From Perca fluviatilis (lineage: Eukaryota > Chordata > Actinopteri > Perciformes > Percidae), in the NCBI RefSeq assembly GCF_010015445.1, contig NC_053112.1, forward strand, positions 38,514,665 through 38,578,664: a stretch of DNA of 64,000 bases, given 5' to 3'. Positions 25,621 to 38,560 of the stretch are shown piece after piece. Below the pieces are notes generated by a model. It saw nothing but the letters and a program-made list of their open reading frames with translations, was not told where the DNA came from and made no database searches. The position numbers were made by a program, and so were the translations under genes. Position 1 is the first letter of the stretch; each line of letters starts with the position of its first letter.

Positions 25621-27111
25621 GGATGTCACTGATATAAACAGTGAGAATAGCGAATGAGATGCCATGAAACCTTCTCCTGACAAAAACTGCTGGTCTCTAT
25701 TCTTCCCATGATTATGCCTTCTTTTTTTCAGTGTGTTTTTCCCCAATCATTCGCCAAGTCCCCCCAATAAACCCCATTTTAGTTCAGGCAGCCAGCTCGG
25801 CCTTCCAAATGCACAATTGCTTTCCTCTGTGAGCTCTCCTGTTTCCCGGTATGCTTATTTCCTGTGATGATCAGAGGGACACAGGGATAAAAGTACTGCG
25901 CTTTAAGCACTTTGTAGTTTTTATATTGTTGCCATAGTAACATGAAACTGGAGGCCAAATCAATGTGGCTTCTCTCATTTGCATGGAGAAACAGAAACCT
26001 TAAACAGAAACAGAAGGGAAAGAGAGAGGGAAGAGTAAAAGAAAAACAAGAGGCAGAGAGAGGAAAAAAAAAAATGCCATCCCACACTGCCGAGCATCAC
26101 CCCTTCCTTCAGTACAATCTAGTTTAACAAGAACAGCCACTATTTATGCATGGCAAACACTTCCTCTACAACAGGCCAACCGCTTATTAAAGTGCACTTG
26201 CAAGAAAACAGAAACAACTCTTTCTCCTACTGTATATCTGAGAGTTTTAAGCTGGTCTCCACAGCACCCCCATGTAGCTCCCACTCTGCACCGTTCACTT
26301 GATATGCACCCTGCATGCTCTTCACTCCACTTTGAAGTTACAAACCTTCACCTCCTGCTCTGAACTGTGTGCTGCCGACTACAGGAGCCACGGCGCTACA
26401 GCTACGAGTGCCGCCTGAGCTATTGCAACCAACCGCAGCCTTAAAACCCATTCTGATTCCACTTGTGAATACTTAATTAGTTGTTAATTAGCTCCGCTCC
26501 TCGGTACGCCACTCGCTCTATCTCGCCATTTATCAGCTTCCCAGACTGGGCAGCTGTTAATGAATGGCGTAATTTATTCAGCCCAATCTGTTTGTCCTCA
26601 GAGTGCAGTGCCGCGTAAAGACTGAGCATGTGCACATGCATGCAATGATTAGGAAACATCTTACTGTGCTATCAGAACGGCGTAGCCAAAGTGTCTGCAG
26701 GTAGCGCACACCTGAATCTCTTTCCTTTGGTATTAGCACCAAACCCTTTAGTCTCATTACCATCCATACAGACAGATTGGAGGTGGCAGCAAATACATAC
26801 CTTCTGTCAGCAGTCTCCTCCCATTCATCTATCACTACACCCGGCTGACTCCAGGGGACGTTAGTTACACAAAACAGTTGGACTGCATCGGCTTTATAAT
26901 TCATTGTGCAACAGTTGAGGTTAGTGACAGAAGTAGGTTGATGTCAGATCAGCGTTTGAAAAGCTCCCGCCCATGAAGAGAGCAGGAGGGAGGTAATGGA
27001 TATGAAAAGAGGAAATGAGATCAGGTGGTTCTGGGTAGAACAATGGATCTCATTATCTCCATGCATGGTCAAGAAGCCATGCTTTCTGGCATCTTCTTCC
27101 CATGTAACATA
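25621..27111. other. Single-copy non-coding DNA with paired TTAATTAG sites
   Basis: The region 26450-26660 has the look of conserved non-coding DNA. It contains two TTAATTAG motifs (26473-26480 and 26484-26491). No transposon termini are seen and small ORFs are uninformative. Confidence 0.35.
26473..26491 (+). promoter_or_regulatory. Direct pair of homeodomain-type TTAATTAG motifs
   Basis: Two identical 8-mers start 11 bp apart, one helical turn, which would put two homeodomains on the same face. TAATTA is the core of many homeodomain sites. Motif evidence only. Confidence 0.25.
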
Positions 27112-27159
27112 TTGAAAAAAAAAAACCATAAACCTCCCCGCACACACACCACCCCCCCC

Positions 27160-27191
<32 letters not shown>

Positions 27192-27345
27192 AAAAAAAAA
27201 AAAAAAAAAATCCCCCCACCCCAACCAAAAATCTCCCCTGGACAAATTAAAATTACCCTGGTGTCACATTATGACAATTCATTTTAAATCAATTTTCAAT
27301 TTCAATTCAATTTTCAATTCAATTTCAATTCAATTTTAAATCAAG
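27112..27345. repeat. Homopolymer and AATTC-type low-complexity block
   Basis: Successive runs of A, C, about 25 A, T, about 23 A and C (27112-27212) are followed by imperfect 'ttcaattcaattt' repeats (27275-27345). The first half looks like an unresolved assembly stretch, as at 1656-1740. Confidence 0.8.
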
Positions 27346-28229
27346 ATAAATATAATGATAATTTAGTGACATTCAAAATATTTCAAGATTATAAGACACT
27401 TTTGAAAGGATGTTAGGGTTAGTGGGTAAGGGTTAAGGGGATAGGATTAGGAGGTTAGGGAGTTAGGGAGTCCAGTGGACTAACATTAGCAGGGATCACA
27501 TACTGTACTGTATATCCCGCCTCAGGTTACAGCCAGGGGTTATGTCAGTTCGAAGAGGAAAACTAAAGCAGGTTTGGCGACATCTCAAGGAAACATGGTG
27601 TTCGTAAGGCTGGCATGTAATTACCTCCCAACAGCTCTCTGATTCCACTTAGCACTCGGCTTAATCTTTATAGGCCTCCCTAATGCATGGCAGCCATTAG
27701 TCACTTCACATAGGTTGCTTTTCATCTTGCAGCAACATGGAGCCTTGAAGAAAACAGAAGAGTGTTTTCAACAAGGAGAGGGGACACAAGACTGGAATTC
27801 TTGGGGCAATAACACAATTCCAGTAATCCCAAAAGGCAATCTCTGGAAATTCTGTAGAGACAGAGTTGAAAATTTGTGGTAAAAAGGGTTTGGGAATGGA
27901 ATTCGGAGATGAAAGCCAGGCCCCCTCGCCATACTTCACACAAGGGGCCAAATTACGGATGACGTCGTCATTGTTTTCCAAGGCCAAACAGATTAGCCTT
28001 TAATGAGGCTCTGGCTCGCAGATTTTGGAATCCTCTCATCAGGCCCAAGTCCACGTGGTAGCCTCTTGTGATATCTCTCAGGCAGGAGCCGAGTAAACAC
28101 ACATTAAACACTGACATCATCTATAGGAACCAATCAAGTCGGACATCAGCGGGAAATGTTCAAGAGCAGTGCCGAGTTTTATGGTGGAAGGACGTTGTGT
28201 TACGTCTTTACATTTTAACTTAGGGAACT
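27346..28229. other. Single-copy DNA with a short GGTTAG-like tract
   Basis: Degenerate telomere-like GTTAGG units lie at 27410-27475. The part 27590-28130 is repeat-free and could be conserved non-coding sequence. A 93-codon minus ORF (27706-27987) has no domain. Confidence 0.35.
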
Positions 28230-29075
28230 TTAAAGGTCCCATGACATGGTGCTCTTTGGATGCTTTTATATAGACCTCAGTGGTCCCCTAATACTGTATC
28301 GGAAGTCTCTTTTATATAGACCTTAGTGGTCCCCTAATACTGTATCTGAAGTCTCTTTTATATAGGCCTTAGTGGTCCCCTAATACTGTATCTGAAGTCT
28401 CTTTTATATAGACCTCAGTGGTCCCCTAATACTGTATCTGAAGTCTCTTTTATATAGACCTTAGTGGTCCCCTAATACTGTATCTGAAGTCTCTTTTATA
28501 TAGACCTTAGTGGTCCCCTAATACTGTATCTGAAGTCTCTTTTATATAGACCTTAGTGGTCCCCTAATACTGTATCTGAAGTCTCTTTTATATAGACCTT
28601 AGTGGTCCCCTAATACTGTATCTGAAGTCTCTTTCCCTAAATTCAGCCTTGGTGCAGAATTACAGCCACTAGAGCCAGTCCCACAATGAGCTTTCCTTAG
28701 GATGTGCCATTTCTGTGTCTGTAGCTATTGAGGAGGAGAGAGGGGGGCAAGGTGGAGGGTGGGGGTGTGGCCTTGACTAACTGCCACTTTGCTTGTTTGA
28801 AAGCCATGATGTCTCTCTCTCATGGGTGGGTCAAATTCTCTGGGCGGGCAAAGCAGAGAAAGGGGAGGTAACCTTGCTCCTTATGACCTCATAAGGAGAA
28901 GATTCGTGATTGGCCCATCTGAGCTTTCATTTTCTCAAAGGCAGAGCAGGATACCCAGGGCTCGGTTTACACCTATCACCATTTCTAGCCACTGAGGGAC
29001 CATAGGCAGGCTGGGGGAACTCATATTAATGTTAAAAAACCTCAAAGTGAAATTGTCATGCCATGGGACCTTTAA
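28230..29075 (+). mobile_element. TTAA element carrying a 46-bp minisatellite (846 bp)
   Basis: Best copy of the family. The left end is TTAAAGGTCCCATGACATGG; the right end 'tgtcatgccatgggaccttTAA' is its inverted copy, closing with TTAA at 29072-29075. The internal minisatellite (28270-28635) is followed by a conserved unique arm shared with 6735-7188. No transposase ORF, so it is non-autonomous; piggyBac or Kolobok type by target site. Confidence 0.88.
28270..28635. repeat. 46-bp tandem repeat, 8 units
   Basis: Eight units with 'cctaatactgtatctgaagt' followed by 'ctcttttatatagacc'. Units differ at one or two bases (for example 'gacctcag' versus 'gaccttag'). Same repeat as 7189-7499 in the opposite orientation. 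Confidence 0.93.
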
Positions 29076-30601
29076 GGAAAGAGCTGCAAGTTTAAAAATT
29101 GTGTCTGACTTGATGTGGATGTCCAATGCACATACACTGAGAATGAACTGAAGTGGGGGACGTATTGGTCCACGTCCAGCAGTTAAAGTTTTAAAGTTAA
29201 AGTTTTTTGAGTATTCATGAATTCTGTATTTTTCATTGAGGGAGAAGAAGTAAATGACATTTTAAAACCATTAATCTAGTTGATTGAACTTTGTTGTATA
29301 ATCAGAAACAAAATATTGTGTTAAAATATGTTTTTAGGGGACCTTTAAAAGATAATTTCAATATATCTAATTTTTCCATGTCTGGTCATCATTCCTATCT
29401 GTTATAAATCGCATTGTGCTCACCAAGTCATCTGCTGAGTACAGGAAAAGTAATCGCTAAAAAGGAGTCCAACGGGCGATAAACACAAGCAGTCAGACCT
29501 CCAGGTTAACCAAATTAGTTTGGAAGATGAAACGGAGATGAATGTTAAAATGATTAGCCAAACTGTCTTTAAACATGCATCACATTTTAGACGGTGAACC
29601 ATGGGCAGACATTGTGGTCCTCAGTCTGGGGTCCTCCCCCAGAAAGAAAATTGTTATTTAAAACAAATGTCCTGCATTTACACACCACCTAACCTCTTGG
29701 ATTAAGTCAAGAAACAACCACCTGAACTAGTCTAGGTTAGAACCTAAATAATAAAATCAACAGGGCTACTGCAAAATATTATTAGCCTTGTTAAACTTTA
29801 AAGAGCGGACTCTTTGATTCGGCTTCTCTTCGGCGGGCTGGCTGGCAAAGTTAGCTAACGTTAAGTAGCAAATCGGTTTGGCATTTCTGCGACAGTACAA
29901 TCCTACTTTTCTTTGATTTAAAGTTAGGCTGGCTTCAGTGAGCCAAGCAGGTTCATTGAACAAACGCTAGCATATCTTTTCCTATGCTCTATCTTCAGTC
30001 CATGATCGCAGTTAAACTAAATGTTTCTGTGTCCTGTGTGGGCTGACAGACTGGGACAAACAGCCAAAGCACGCTGTGGTCAGCAGCGGGTTCGACTGAA
30101 CCAACTCAAAGTGTTTTTCCAAAAAGGTGTGATCACTTTTCTTGTCAGTTGCTGAAAAAAAATGATCATTGATGCAGGCCGCTTAAATATAATCACCTGA
30201 TTGCAGGGACTGTATGAGGATAAGTTTGTTTTAAAAAGACAAAGTTGGTGTGTGGACTTTTCTGCTCTATCTGTGCTGAAACTAATAATTGAACTGGATG
30301 TCCGTGGTCTACTTAGTTGAAGCATCTAGCACTGACCGTCCACAGCCGTACGGGATAACTTGTATTGTTTTGACAGGCTTGAACAATGACAGCCCTCAAG
30401 GTGGTGCAGGTCCAACATTATTCTTGTTCATCAAAGTCTTGCAAATGAATGCCTAAAACATGATGTTTTAGTGTTGATCATAACCAAAAACCCAAGTCTT
30501 AAAAAAGCGGAATTTGTTCTTTAAATGCATGCATGCCAAGGAGGTGAAGGGTTGGTGCAGGTGTTCTCATTCAAGGGAAAAGGCAGGTGTGCAAGCAAGC
30601 A

Positions 30602-30605
<4 letters not shown>
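29076..30605. other. Single-copy non-coding DNA
   Basis: No transposon termini or supported gene found. Small minus-strand ORFs (60-81 codons) are uninformative. Confidence 0.4.

Positions 30606-30651
<46 letters not shown>
30606..30651. repeat. (CA)n microsatellite
   Basis: About 23 uninterrupted CA units. Confidence 0.98.
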
Positions 30652-30967
30652 GCAGTTTAGCACTTAATTGACACTGCACCCCTGGACATTGACCAGGTGT
30701 TGCCTTCATGCTGTTCACATACCTGGCTCCTCTCAGCCACCTGACTGGAGAATAAAAGCCCTGATTAATTTAGGCTGTAGCTTCCCTTTTCAAACCCGTC
30801 TGCTGCTTGCTTTGATCTGTTAGCACTGCATTTGATCTTTAGTGAGGCTGTTAACAGAACCACTAAATTAGACCATTGGCCCCAGACGAAGTCCATCCTA
30901 ATTACCGTCCCCTCTACTTAACAAAAGGCCCGGGGCCTCAGGCCTAACCAGTACGCCTTCTTCAACA

Positions 30968-30968
<1 letters not shown>
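30652..30968. other. Repeat-free segment, possible conserved non-coding DNA
   Basis: No repeats, two ATTAAT/AATTA cores, and no ORF. It lies between two CA arrays. Confidence 0.3.
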
Positions 30969-31418
<450 letters not shown>

Positions 31419-31540
31419 TCACGTTCATAAACTCAGAGACAGAAATTATGCCCACAATGTTGGTTTTTAATCTATATATTTAGATGTTCATTACTGCAAT
31501 AGGTATACTTATACTATTATGCTACATTCATTTGAATTCA

Positions 31541-32045
31541 TTAGGGCCCGAGCACAGAACAGGTGTGAGGACCCTACTGATGATCGGCTTTTTTTTTTTA
31601 TTTATTCTGTGCAATCTAAAGAGCTTAACTATGAAAAGTTCTTAAAAGTTTGAGTTTTCATCGAACAGCGCTGTCGTGGCATGGCAGCCATAAAACAGGA
31701 AGTTGTTGTAACTTGAATGTACATTCTCCAATCTGCCCAAAATGCATGCTTGATAAAAACAAGGCTTTCGGACATCTACATGCCAATGTTGACTTATAGT
31801 CAGTCTTACATGACAAATTGTTGGGGACACGCCCACTTTCATAACTCATGAACCGTTAATCATTCATCGTGTATTGTTTGTAACACTTGTGGACACAGGA
31901 AGTGTGACAACATTTGCAATACACCATTTTCAATGCTGCACAGTCCTTGCAAGAAATAAAGTCCAACGTGTGTCTAACAAATGCACAGCCGCATTCACTG
32001 ACATCACGCCGGTAACCCTGGCGCGTGGGGAGGTTCCACGATAAT
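31541..32045. repeat. Probable interspersed repeat ('agggcccgagcacag' family)
   Basis: It opens with 'ttagggcccgagcacagaac' then 'gtgaggaccctactgatgat', which I recall as a frequent teleost repeat head. The rest is A+T-balanced without ORFs. The right boundary (about 32045) is a guess; superfamily unknown. Confidence 0.45.
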
Positions 32046-32864
32046 ATATAATTTATGTGAATGCATGTATACCAAATCATACTACTACTCTATTGAAATG
32101 TAAATTCCCTCTGGGCTGCCCATAATGAAGCCATTTGGGAATTTCCATATTGTAAATCTTACCATTTCACCCCATGGTGTAATTGTATTTCTTTATAGGC
32201 TGATCCAAACAAAAAGATAAGGCAGTGTGTTATTCAGAAACAGTGTTATCTGAAAATTGAAACCTAATTACATGCCGATAACTGTGGAATGAAATCAGCT
32301 TTATGATCTGCCCATGTACACATACCTGTACCTTGACATTAAAATCAGCTCTCAGTTTTTTCAACACTGCACACATCAGATTTCCTTCTTAAGATTGAAA
32401 CCAGTATTTATGTTAAAGAACCAGTTATAGTGTCAGTTTAGAATAGCTGGTGCTTTTGGTCCTGCTATAATAAGCAGTCATGGCCATTTTAGTTGAAAAC
32501 CTACACATCATCAACCTACACAGATCACAGGCATGCTCTGAAATCCTTTTACATCTAATCTGATTTTCTTTTTTAAACATGGCCTTTGATGACTCTGCAA
32601 AGTAAAGTTAGCTCGGCAATTCCCACGAAACATCATGAGGGCATTTGAAAATGAGTAGCACAGTCACACGGTCAGGCCCACATTGTCTGTTCAATAGAAA
32701 TCCCCCACATTCCTGTGTTCCTCTCACAACCTGAAGACACAGAGAAGAATGGTGGTGGCTGGTTTGAAAGTAAAAACAAGGAACAAACTTAAATTAACAT
32801 CTGTACCTGTTGTGCTGCAACAACATTTTTCAGATCATTTGAAGTCTGTGTTCATTACCCGGCT
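32046..32864. other. Single-copy spacer
   Basis: Nothing recognised. Confidence 0.4.
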
Positions 32865-33790
32865 GCATAGGCAGTGCCAGGGAGGGGCTAGGGGGTGCTG
32901 TAGCTGCCCCTTGGATTTTCATAGCACCCCTTTAGCACCCCCAAGAAATTGCTGTGGTTGATGTATAAATAAATAAAAAATTGTTAATGTGTAAATAGTA
33001 TAATGTATATTTGAAAAATGAATAAATACATAAATAAAACAAACCGATTATTTTTAGGCTAAGAAACACAGGTGATCATATTCGGCCAAAGGGTGCAGCA
33101 CACATTGAACTTTTGACCTTACTTCCGCAGTAACGTTTTCACAAAGAAGAAGAAGAGCTCAATATTTGGAGCCGTTGGGATTAGAGAAGTGAATCTAACA
33201 CTAGCAATGGATAGTTTTTTACTCCCTCAACGTCAAGGTGTGGAGACTTGATCAAAACCTGTAAATGAGCTGTTGTATCGGCAACTTGAAATCAATCTCT
33301 CTCGTTCGCTCGCTTAGTGGTGGGTGGGCGTGTGTGTAATGTGTAATGTAATGTGTGGCTATTTGTGTCAAGGGAAACTCAAAATTTCAAAGCACCCTCA
33401 CTGAAACGTCCAGCAACCCCAAAGCACCAGCAAAAGAACATCTCTGGCGCTGCCGCTGCCCGGCTGTAATTCTCACAATGCAGCCGACCCTGGTGACACA
33501 CACATTCTCAGGAGCGGGTTTGTATGATATCGTACGAAAATTGGCGACTGCCGGCTGGTCACGTGGCGACCGGTCACATGACACTTAAGTTTAGCAGTCT
33601 TTACAGTCGACAAATGGTTACTCAGAGCCAGCTTCAGAGCACCGCGAGCTGTCAGTCGTTTCAGGGGTGGAAATGGGACTGAGTACCCAAAAAGATGCAA
33701 GAATGGATAGAAGTTGGTGAGGGCATAGAGAATGCCTTTCTACAGGGCCCAGAATTTTGAGCCTGGTCCTCCAGTAACGTTAGCAGTTAG
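32865..33790. repeat. Mosaic of repeat fragments
   Basis: Three pieces can be told apart. 32865-32950 is a 'gcaccccttt/gcaccccc' segment. 33500-33620, with 'gtatgatatcgtacgaaaat' and 'ggtcacatgacacttaag', matches about 56930-57040. 33660-33750, with 'ggactgagtacccaaaaaga' and 'gaatgcctttctacagggcc', matches 61070-61195. No coding content. Confidence 0.6.
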
Positions 33791-34209
33791 CAGGGTTAGC
33801 ATGGCAGCATTAGCCAGGACCAGTCGGGATCACTTTACTGGCTGTGTCTCAATTGTTTTTGAGAGTAACCAACTCAGGTACTCTATATAATTCAGTGTGA
33901 GTACAAGAATGTTGAAATGACATAAAATACCAGTCCCTAGTAGCCATGATAAATTAGCCTGAAGCTAATGCTTACCTGTTCAGGAGGAGATTGGCCAACT
34001 CGGCATCCTTTTGGGCTCTTAGCTGTCTCCATCTTTCAAACACAACTCCAATATTTGCCATGGTTTGTTACGTCTCTGGTCAAGCAACTGTTAGAAACAT
34101 GGCGGGTTTTTTTAGGTCGGGTAGAATCTATCTATCTATTGATCCCGTTCGTTTGCTTGCTGCTTCCATGGCTGTGTTAACGTAACAGCTGGGTTTACGT
34201 TTTTACAGG
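33791..34209. other. Unclassified stretch before the Tc1 element
   Basis: No termini recognised; two overlapping ORFs of 64-70 codons are uninformative. Confidence 0.35.
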
Positions 34210-34211
34210 TA

Positions 34212-35847
34212 CAGTGCCTTGCGAAAATATTCGGCCCCCTTGAACTTTTCGACCTTTTGCCACATTTCAGCCCTCAAACATAAAGATATAAAACTGTAAT
34301 TTTTTGTGAAGAATCAACAACAAGTGGGACACAATCATGAAGTGGAACGAAATTTATTGGATATTTCAAACCTTTTAAACAAATAAAAAACTGAAATATT
34401 GGGCGTGCAAAATTATACAGCCCCCTTAAGTTAATACTTTGTAGCACCACCTTTTGCTGAGATTACAGCTGTAAGTCGCTTGGGGTATGTCTCTATCGGT
34501 TTTGCACATCGGAGACTGACATTTTTGCCCATTCCTCCTTGCAAAACAGCTCGAGCTCAGTGAGGTTGGATGGAGAGCGTTTGTGAACAGCAGTTTTCAG
34601 TTCTTTCCACAGATTCTCGATTGGATTCAGGTCTGGACTTTGACTTGGCCATTCTAACACCTGGATATGTTTATTTGTGAACCATTCCATTGTAGATTTT
34701 GCTTTATGTTTTGGATCATTGTCTTGTTGGAAGACAAATCTCCGTCCCAGTCTCAGGTCTTTTGCAGACTCCATCAGGTTTTCTTCCAGAATGGTCCTGT
34801 ATTTGGCTCCATCCATCTTCCCATCAATTTTAACCATCTTCCCTGTCCCTGCTGAAGAAAAGCGGGCCCCAAACCATGATGCTGCCACCACCATGTTTGA
34901 CAGTGGGGATGGTGTGTTCAGGGTGATGAGCTGTGTTGCTTTTACGCCAAACATAACGTTTTGCATTGTTGCCAAAAAGTTCGATTTTGGTTTCATCTGA
35001 CCACAGCACCTTCTTCCACATGTTTGGTGTGTCTCCCAGGTGGCTTTTGGCAAACTTTAAACGACACTTTTAATGGATATCTTTAAGAAATGGCTTTTTC
35101 ATTCTTGCCATTTTTATACTCTCAAGGCCAGATTTGTGCAGTATACGACTGATTGTTGTCCTATGGACAGAGTCTCCCACCTCAGCTGTAGATCTCTGCA
35201 GTTCATCCAGAGTGATCATGGGCCTCTTGGCTGCATCTCTGATCAGTCTTCTCATTGTATGAGCTGAAAGTTTAGAGGGACGGCCGGTCTTCGTAGATTT
35301 GTAGTGGTCTGATACTCCTTCCATTTCAATATTATCGCTGCACAGTGCTCCTTGGGATGTTTAAAGCTTGGGAAATCTTTTTGTATCCAAATCCGGCTTT
35401 AAACTTCTCCACAACAGTATCTCGGACCTGCCTGGTGTGTTCCTTGTTCTTCATGATGCTCTCTGGCGCTTTACACGGACCTCTGAGACTATCACAGAGC
35501 AGGTGCATTTATACGGAGACTTGATTACACACAGCTGGATTCTATTTATCATCATTAGTCATTTAGGTCAACATTGGATCATTCAGAGATCCTCACTGAA
35601 CTTCTGGAGAGAGTTTGCTGCACTGAAAGTAAAGGGCGGCTGAATAATTTTGCACGCCCACTTTTTCAGTTTTTATTTGTTCAAAAAGTTTGAAATAGCC
35701 AATGAATTTCGTTCCACTTCATAATTGGGACCCACTTGTTGTTGATTCTTCACAAAAAATTACAGTTTTATATCTTTATGTTTGAGGCCTGAAATGTGGC
35801 AAAAGGTCGAAACGTTCAAGGGGGCCGAATACTTTCGCAAGGCACTG
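34212..35847 (-). mobile_element. Tc1/mariner element, full length (1636 bp)
   Basis: It begins CAGTGCCTTGCGAAAATATT and ends with the inverted copy, between TA dinucleotides at 34210-34211 and 35848-35849. The inverted repeats are about 210 bp long (34212-34425 and 35637-35847), as in IR/DR-type Tc1 elements whose transposase binds an outer and an inner direct repeat. The transposase gene runs on the minus strand and is broken. The copy could still be mobilised in trans if its ends are recognised. Confidence 0.95.
34493..35454 (-). pseudogene. Tc1 transposase, DD34E, inactivated by frameshifts
   Basis: Transposase that would bind the terminal repeats and cut and paste the element. The start is the ATG at 35454 (MKNKEHTRQVRDTVVEKF...), followed by paired helix-turn-helix domains (GRPSKLSAHTMRRLIRDA, TISRILHKSGLES). 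The catalytic triad is visible in pieces: D in [13 protein letters not shown] in FQQDNDPKH, and E in NPIENLWKELK, with exactly 34 residues between the last two. Reading shifts frame at about 35350 (near 'gtgcagcgataat'), near 35055 and near 34870, so no functional protein is made. Confidence 0.93.
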
Positions 35848-35849
35848 TA

Positions 35850-36240
35850 TATCTGTCAACCCGGCCTGGCTGTCAAACTGGGCAGTTGATACCTATGGAG
35901 GAAATATTTATTCATAATTCAAATTGAAAGTCCAAAGAGAAATTGAAAGTCCAAAGAGAAAACAAAGCGAGATCAAATTAAAAATATTATTATTTTTTTT
36001 TAAATTTTCCATTTGGCTTTGGCTTTTGAATTTAATATTTGGCTTTTGAATTTCAATTTAACATTGGCTTTTAATTTTCATTTAATATTTGGCTTTTGAA
36101 TTTCAATTTAACATTGGCTTTTAATTTTCATTTAATATTTGGCTTTTGAATTTCAATTTAACATTGGATTTTCATTTGGATTTAATATTTGGCTTTTGAA
36201 TTTCCATTTAACATTGCCTTTTCATTTGGACTTGACACAT
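35850..36240. repeat. AT-rich ~50-bp tandem repeat
   Basis: Units alternate 'aatatttggcttttgaattt' and 'aacattggcttttaattttc', about 50 bp per double unit, four or so copies between 36020 and 36230. They are preceded by a doubled 'attgaaagtccaaagaga' motif (35921-35960). The opposed motifs 'aaattgaaagtccaaa' and 'tttggacttgacac' bracket the array. Confidence 0.75.
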
Positions 36241-36960
36241 GTCAATGTAAATGAGGAGGTGTGGCCCAAAGGCTGGTGGGAGGGTCTAAACCGAAAGGGG
36301 TGCAGAGGCCCCTTATGAGCAGCAGGGGGAGCTTACTGCTGAGGAGCACACTGTTATGCATCTGTCTGCAGCTTCACCACTAGGCTTGGCCTCTTGTTTC
36401 ACATGATAGAAAATGATGATTTAGGCTAAACACAAACGACATTTCATGCAACAACAGTGAAGTTTTCATGTAGTTACTATAATTGGGCCCGTGTTAGTGA
36501 GGACTAGATTAGGACTGTATTTAAAGCTGATTCTGGTTCCCAACTTCACCCCAGGTGTGTCTGTTTAAAACACGGACTCAGACAACTTCTCTCTTTTGAT
36601 GTTATATTTAATTAAGCAACAGTAGAAACATGGGTGCGGGTAGCTCTGCTACGTGTGTTTGTGTGTCGTCAGATCTCGAAGACGCACACACACACACAAT
36701 CTCAACCGGGTAGTTATCGTCCGAACTGCGACCTCTCCTTTTTCTTTCTCTCACTTTTTTCTCTGGGTGGTGCACGCGGTGTGAGGTGCGTGTCCGCGCT
36801 ATTCTCCAACATGTAGCCTACTCACAACAATCACTCCTGATTGACGGCCTTTTGTACAGCCCGTGTAGGCTACTTTTTCACACAGTCTTAAACATCAAAT
36901 TCAAAGTCTGACATTAACAAAGAGAAAAACAGAAACAGAATTATATTTTATTTTGGTGAG
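36241..36960. other. Non-coding spacer
   Basis: Nothing recognised; a pyrimidine-rich patch near 36740. Confidence 0.35.
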
Positions 36961-36964
36961 GAAG

Positions 36965-37158
36965 AATCTGGGGGGGGGGTGTCTAATTGTGTGTCAATCA
37001 CTGCTCATGCACACACACTCATTCTACTTCGTGGGGGAGGGGCTTAGAGCGACAGTTTGGGCTTTAGCAGAAAGGGGGGGAGGGAGTGAGAAGATGTCAA
37101 TGTTCAAATTCTTTGGCTAAATCCTGGATCTTCACAATCCTACCTACAGCACCTTTAA
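36965..37158 (-). mobile_element. Truncated TTAA element ('ggtgctgtaggtagg' family)
   Basis: Reverse-complement match to 57736-57960, ending 'cctacctacagcaccttTAA' with TTAA at 37155-37158. The other half of the element is missing. Followed at 37200-37270 by a fragment similar to 54195-54250. Confidence 0.75.
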
Positions 37159-38560
37159 TTACAGTAACTAAGTATTTGTACTTCGTTACATTACAACACT
37201 GGGTGAGGGATACGCCCCAGATGTCAGGCAATGATCCTGGAAATGTACTTCCGTTGATCCAGACTTATATTGATGCAATGACATCAAAACACATCAAAAC
37301 ACCTTATATATATGTAAAGGAACTATGATTGGCAAAACTGCAAATGACATTCTACAATTGTGTTACACCACATCTAAATACGGCTTCAACGCAGTTACTG
37401 AGATGTCTTTTAGATCACATCATAGAATAATAGCCGGGGCCTAAATATCATTGCAAGAAATGTATAAAGAGTGAGTGCTTTACTTATTGTAGCATTGAGT
37501 ACTGTATGTACCGTGTGTTTCAGGTAGCTCTGCACTTTAGTTTTACATCGATACCTGTTTCAGCACTAAAACTTTCCAAATAATATACTTTTGGATAGAT
37601 GAAGACATTCATTACTTGTTTTGTTTTGAGGAGAATTACTGTCAAGTTTGAATGTTTCTTTCATTCAGCAGCAGTAGCTAGTAATTTTTCTCCTGCTGTA
37701 TCATGCTGAAGACACGCTGGTGTACGCGTATGAAGAACATCAGTTGTGCTTGTGTTTTATGTTGCTGGAGCCAAATATGCCTGAGAGCTCTTTGTGTGCC
37801 TTCTGAGGAATGTACTGTATGGGCATATGGATGTCATAGATACTGAACATACTGTGTACAATGAGTGCATAGACTCACATGCAAACACACACTAGGACAC
37901 GTATACACACACACACACACAAAGGTAGCATTTTGGACCGCAGAAGGCACAGGTTTATACCACTGACGATGAAAGACTTAGTTGATTAAGGCTTTTAAGT
38001 TCAGAGCCAAGAGTTGATGTTAATGGATGGTGGTGATGGAAGGTGAGTGCTCCTCTCTTTAAAGGAAAATCTTTAGTTTTTTTTTCTTCTTTCAGTTATG
38101 ACAACATTTTACACACTAACTAATGATCTGATACTAGAACAGAGTCCAGTTAAGCAAACAACACGTGCAGGCAAACAATAAGAATATTTTGAGAAAGTAA
38201 GTTTTACTAAAATCAGGCATGCATGCCTCAAGCACAAGCAGCATACTTGTCGTAGTTCTTGTTGTTTCAACTTGACATCATGAGACATAACTACCTAAAA
38301 ATCACCAAAATGCTCTACATAAAAGTCATGTTCAAGCATTTACAATTCATGGCAAGCCATAACATATTTGACTAAAGTCAAAAGATGATAATGAAGATAA
38401 AATCAAAATGACTTCAGGTACATCATTTAAAAACGAAAAGGGGAGACCAGAGTCAGATGCTTGGAGAAATTTCTGTAAAATGTTGTCCTGTGTTGACTCA
38501 TTCAATAATTAATAGGGACAGGAATTTGAAGAAGCATTATTGATTTATTTTGGCCACAAG
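37159..38560. other. Single-copy spacer with repeat scraps
   Basis: 37159-37200 is a scrap of the 'aagtaacta' hAT type; (AC)n lies at 37905-37921. Otherwise nothing recognised. Confidence 0.4.
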
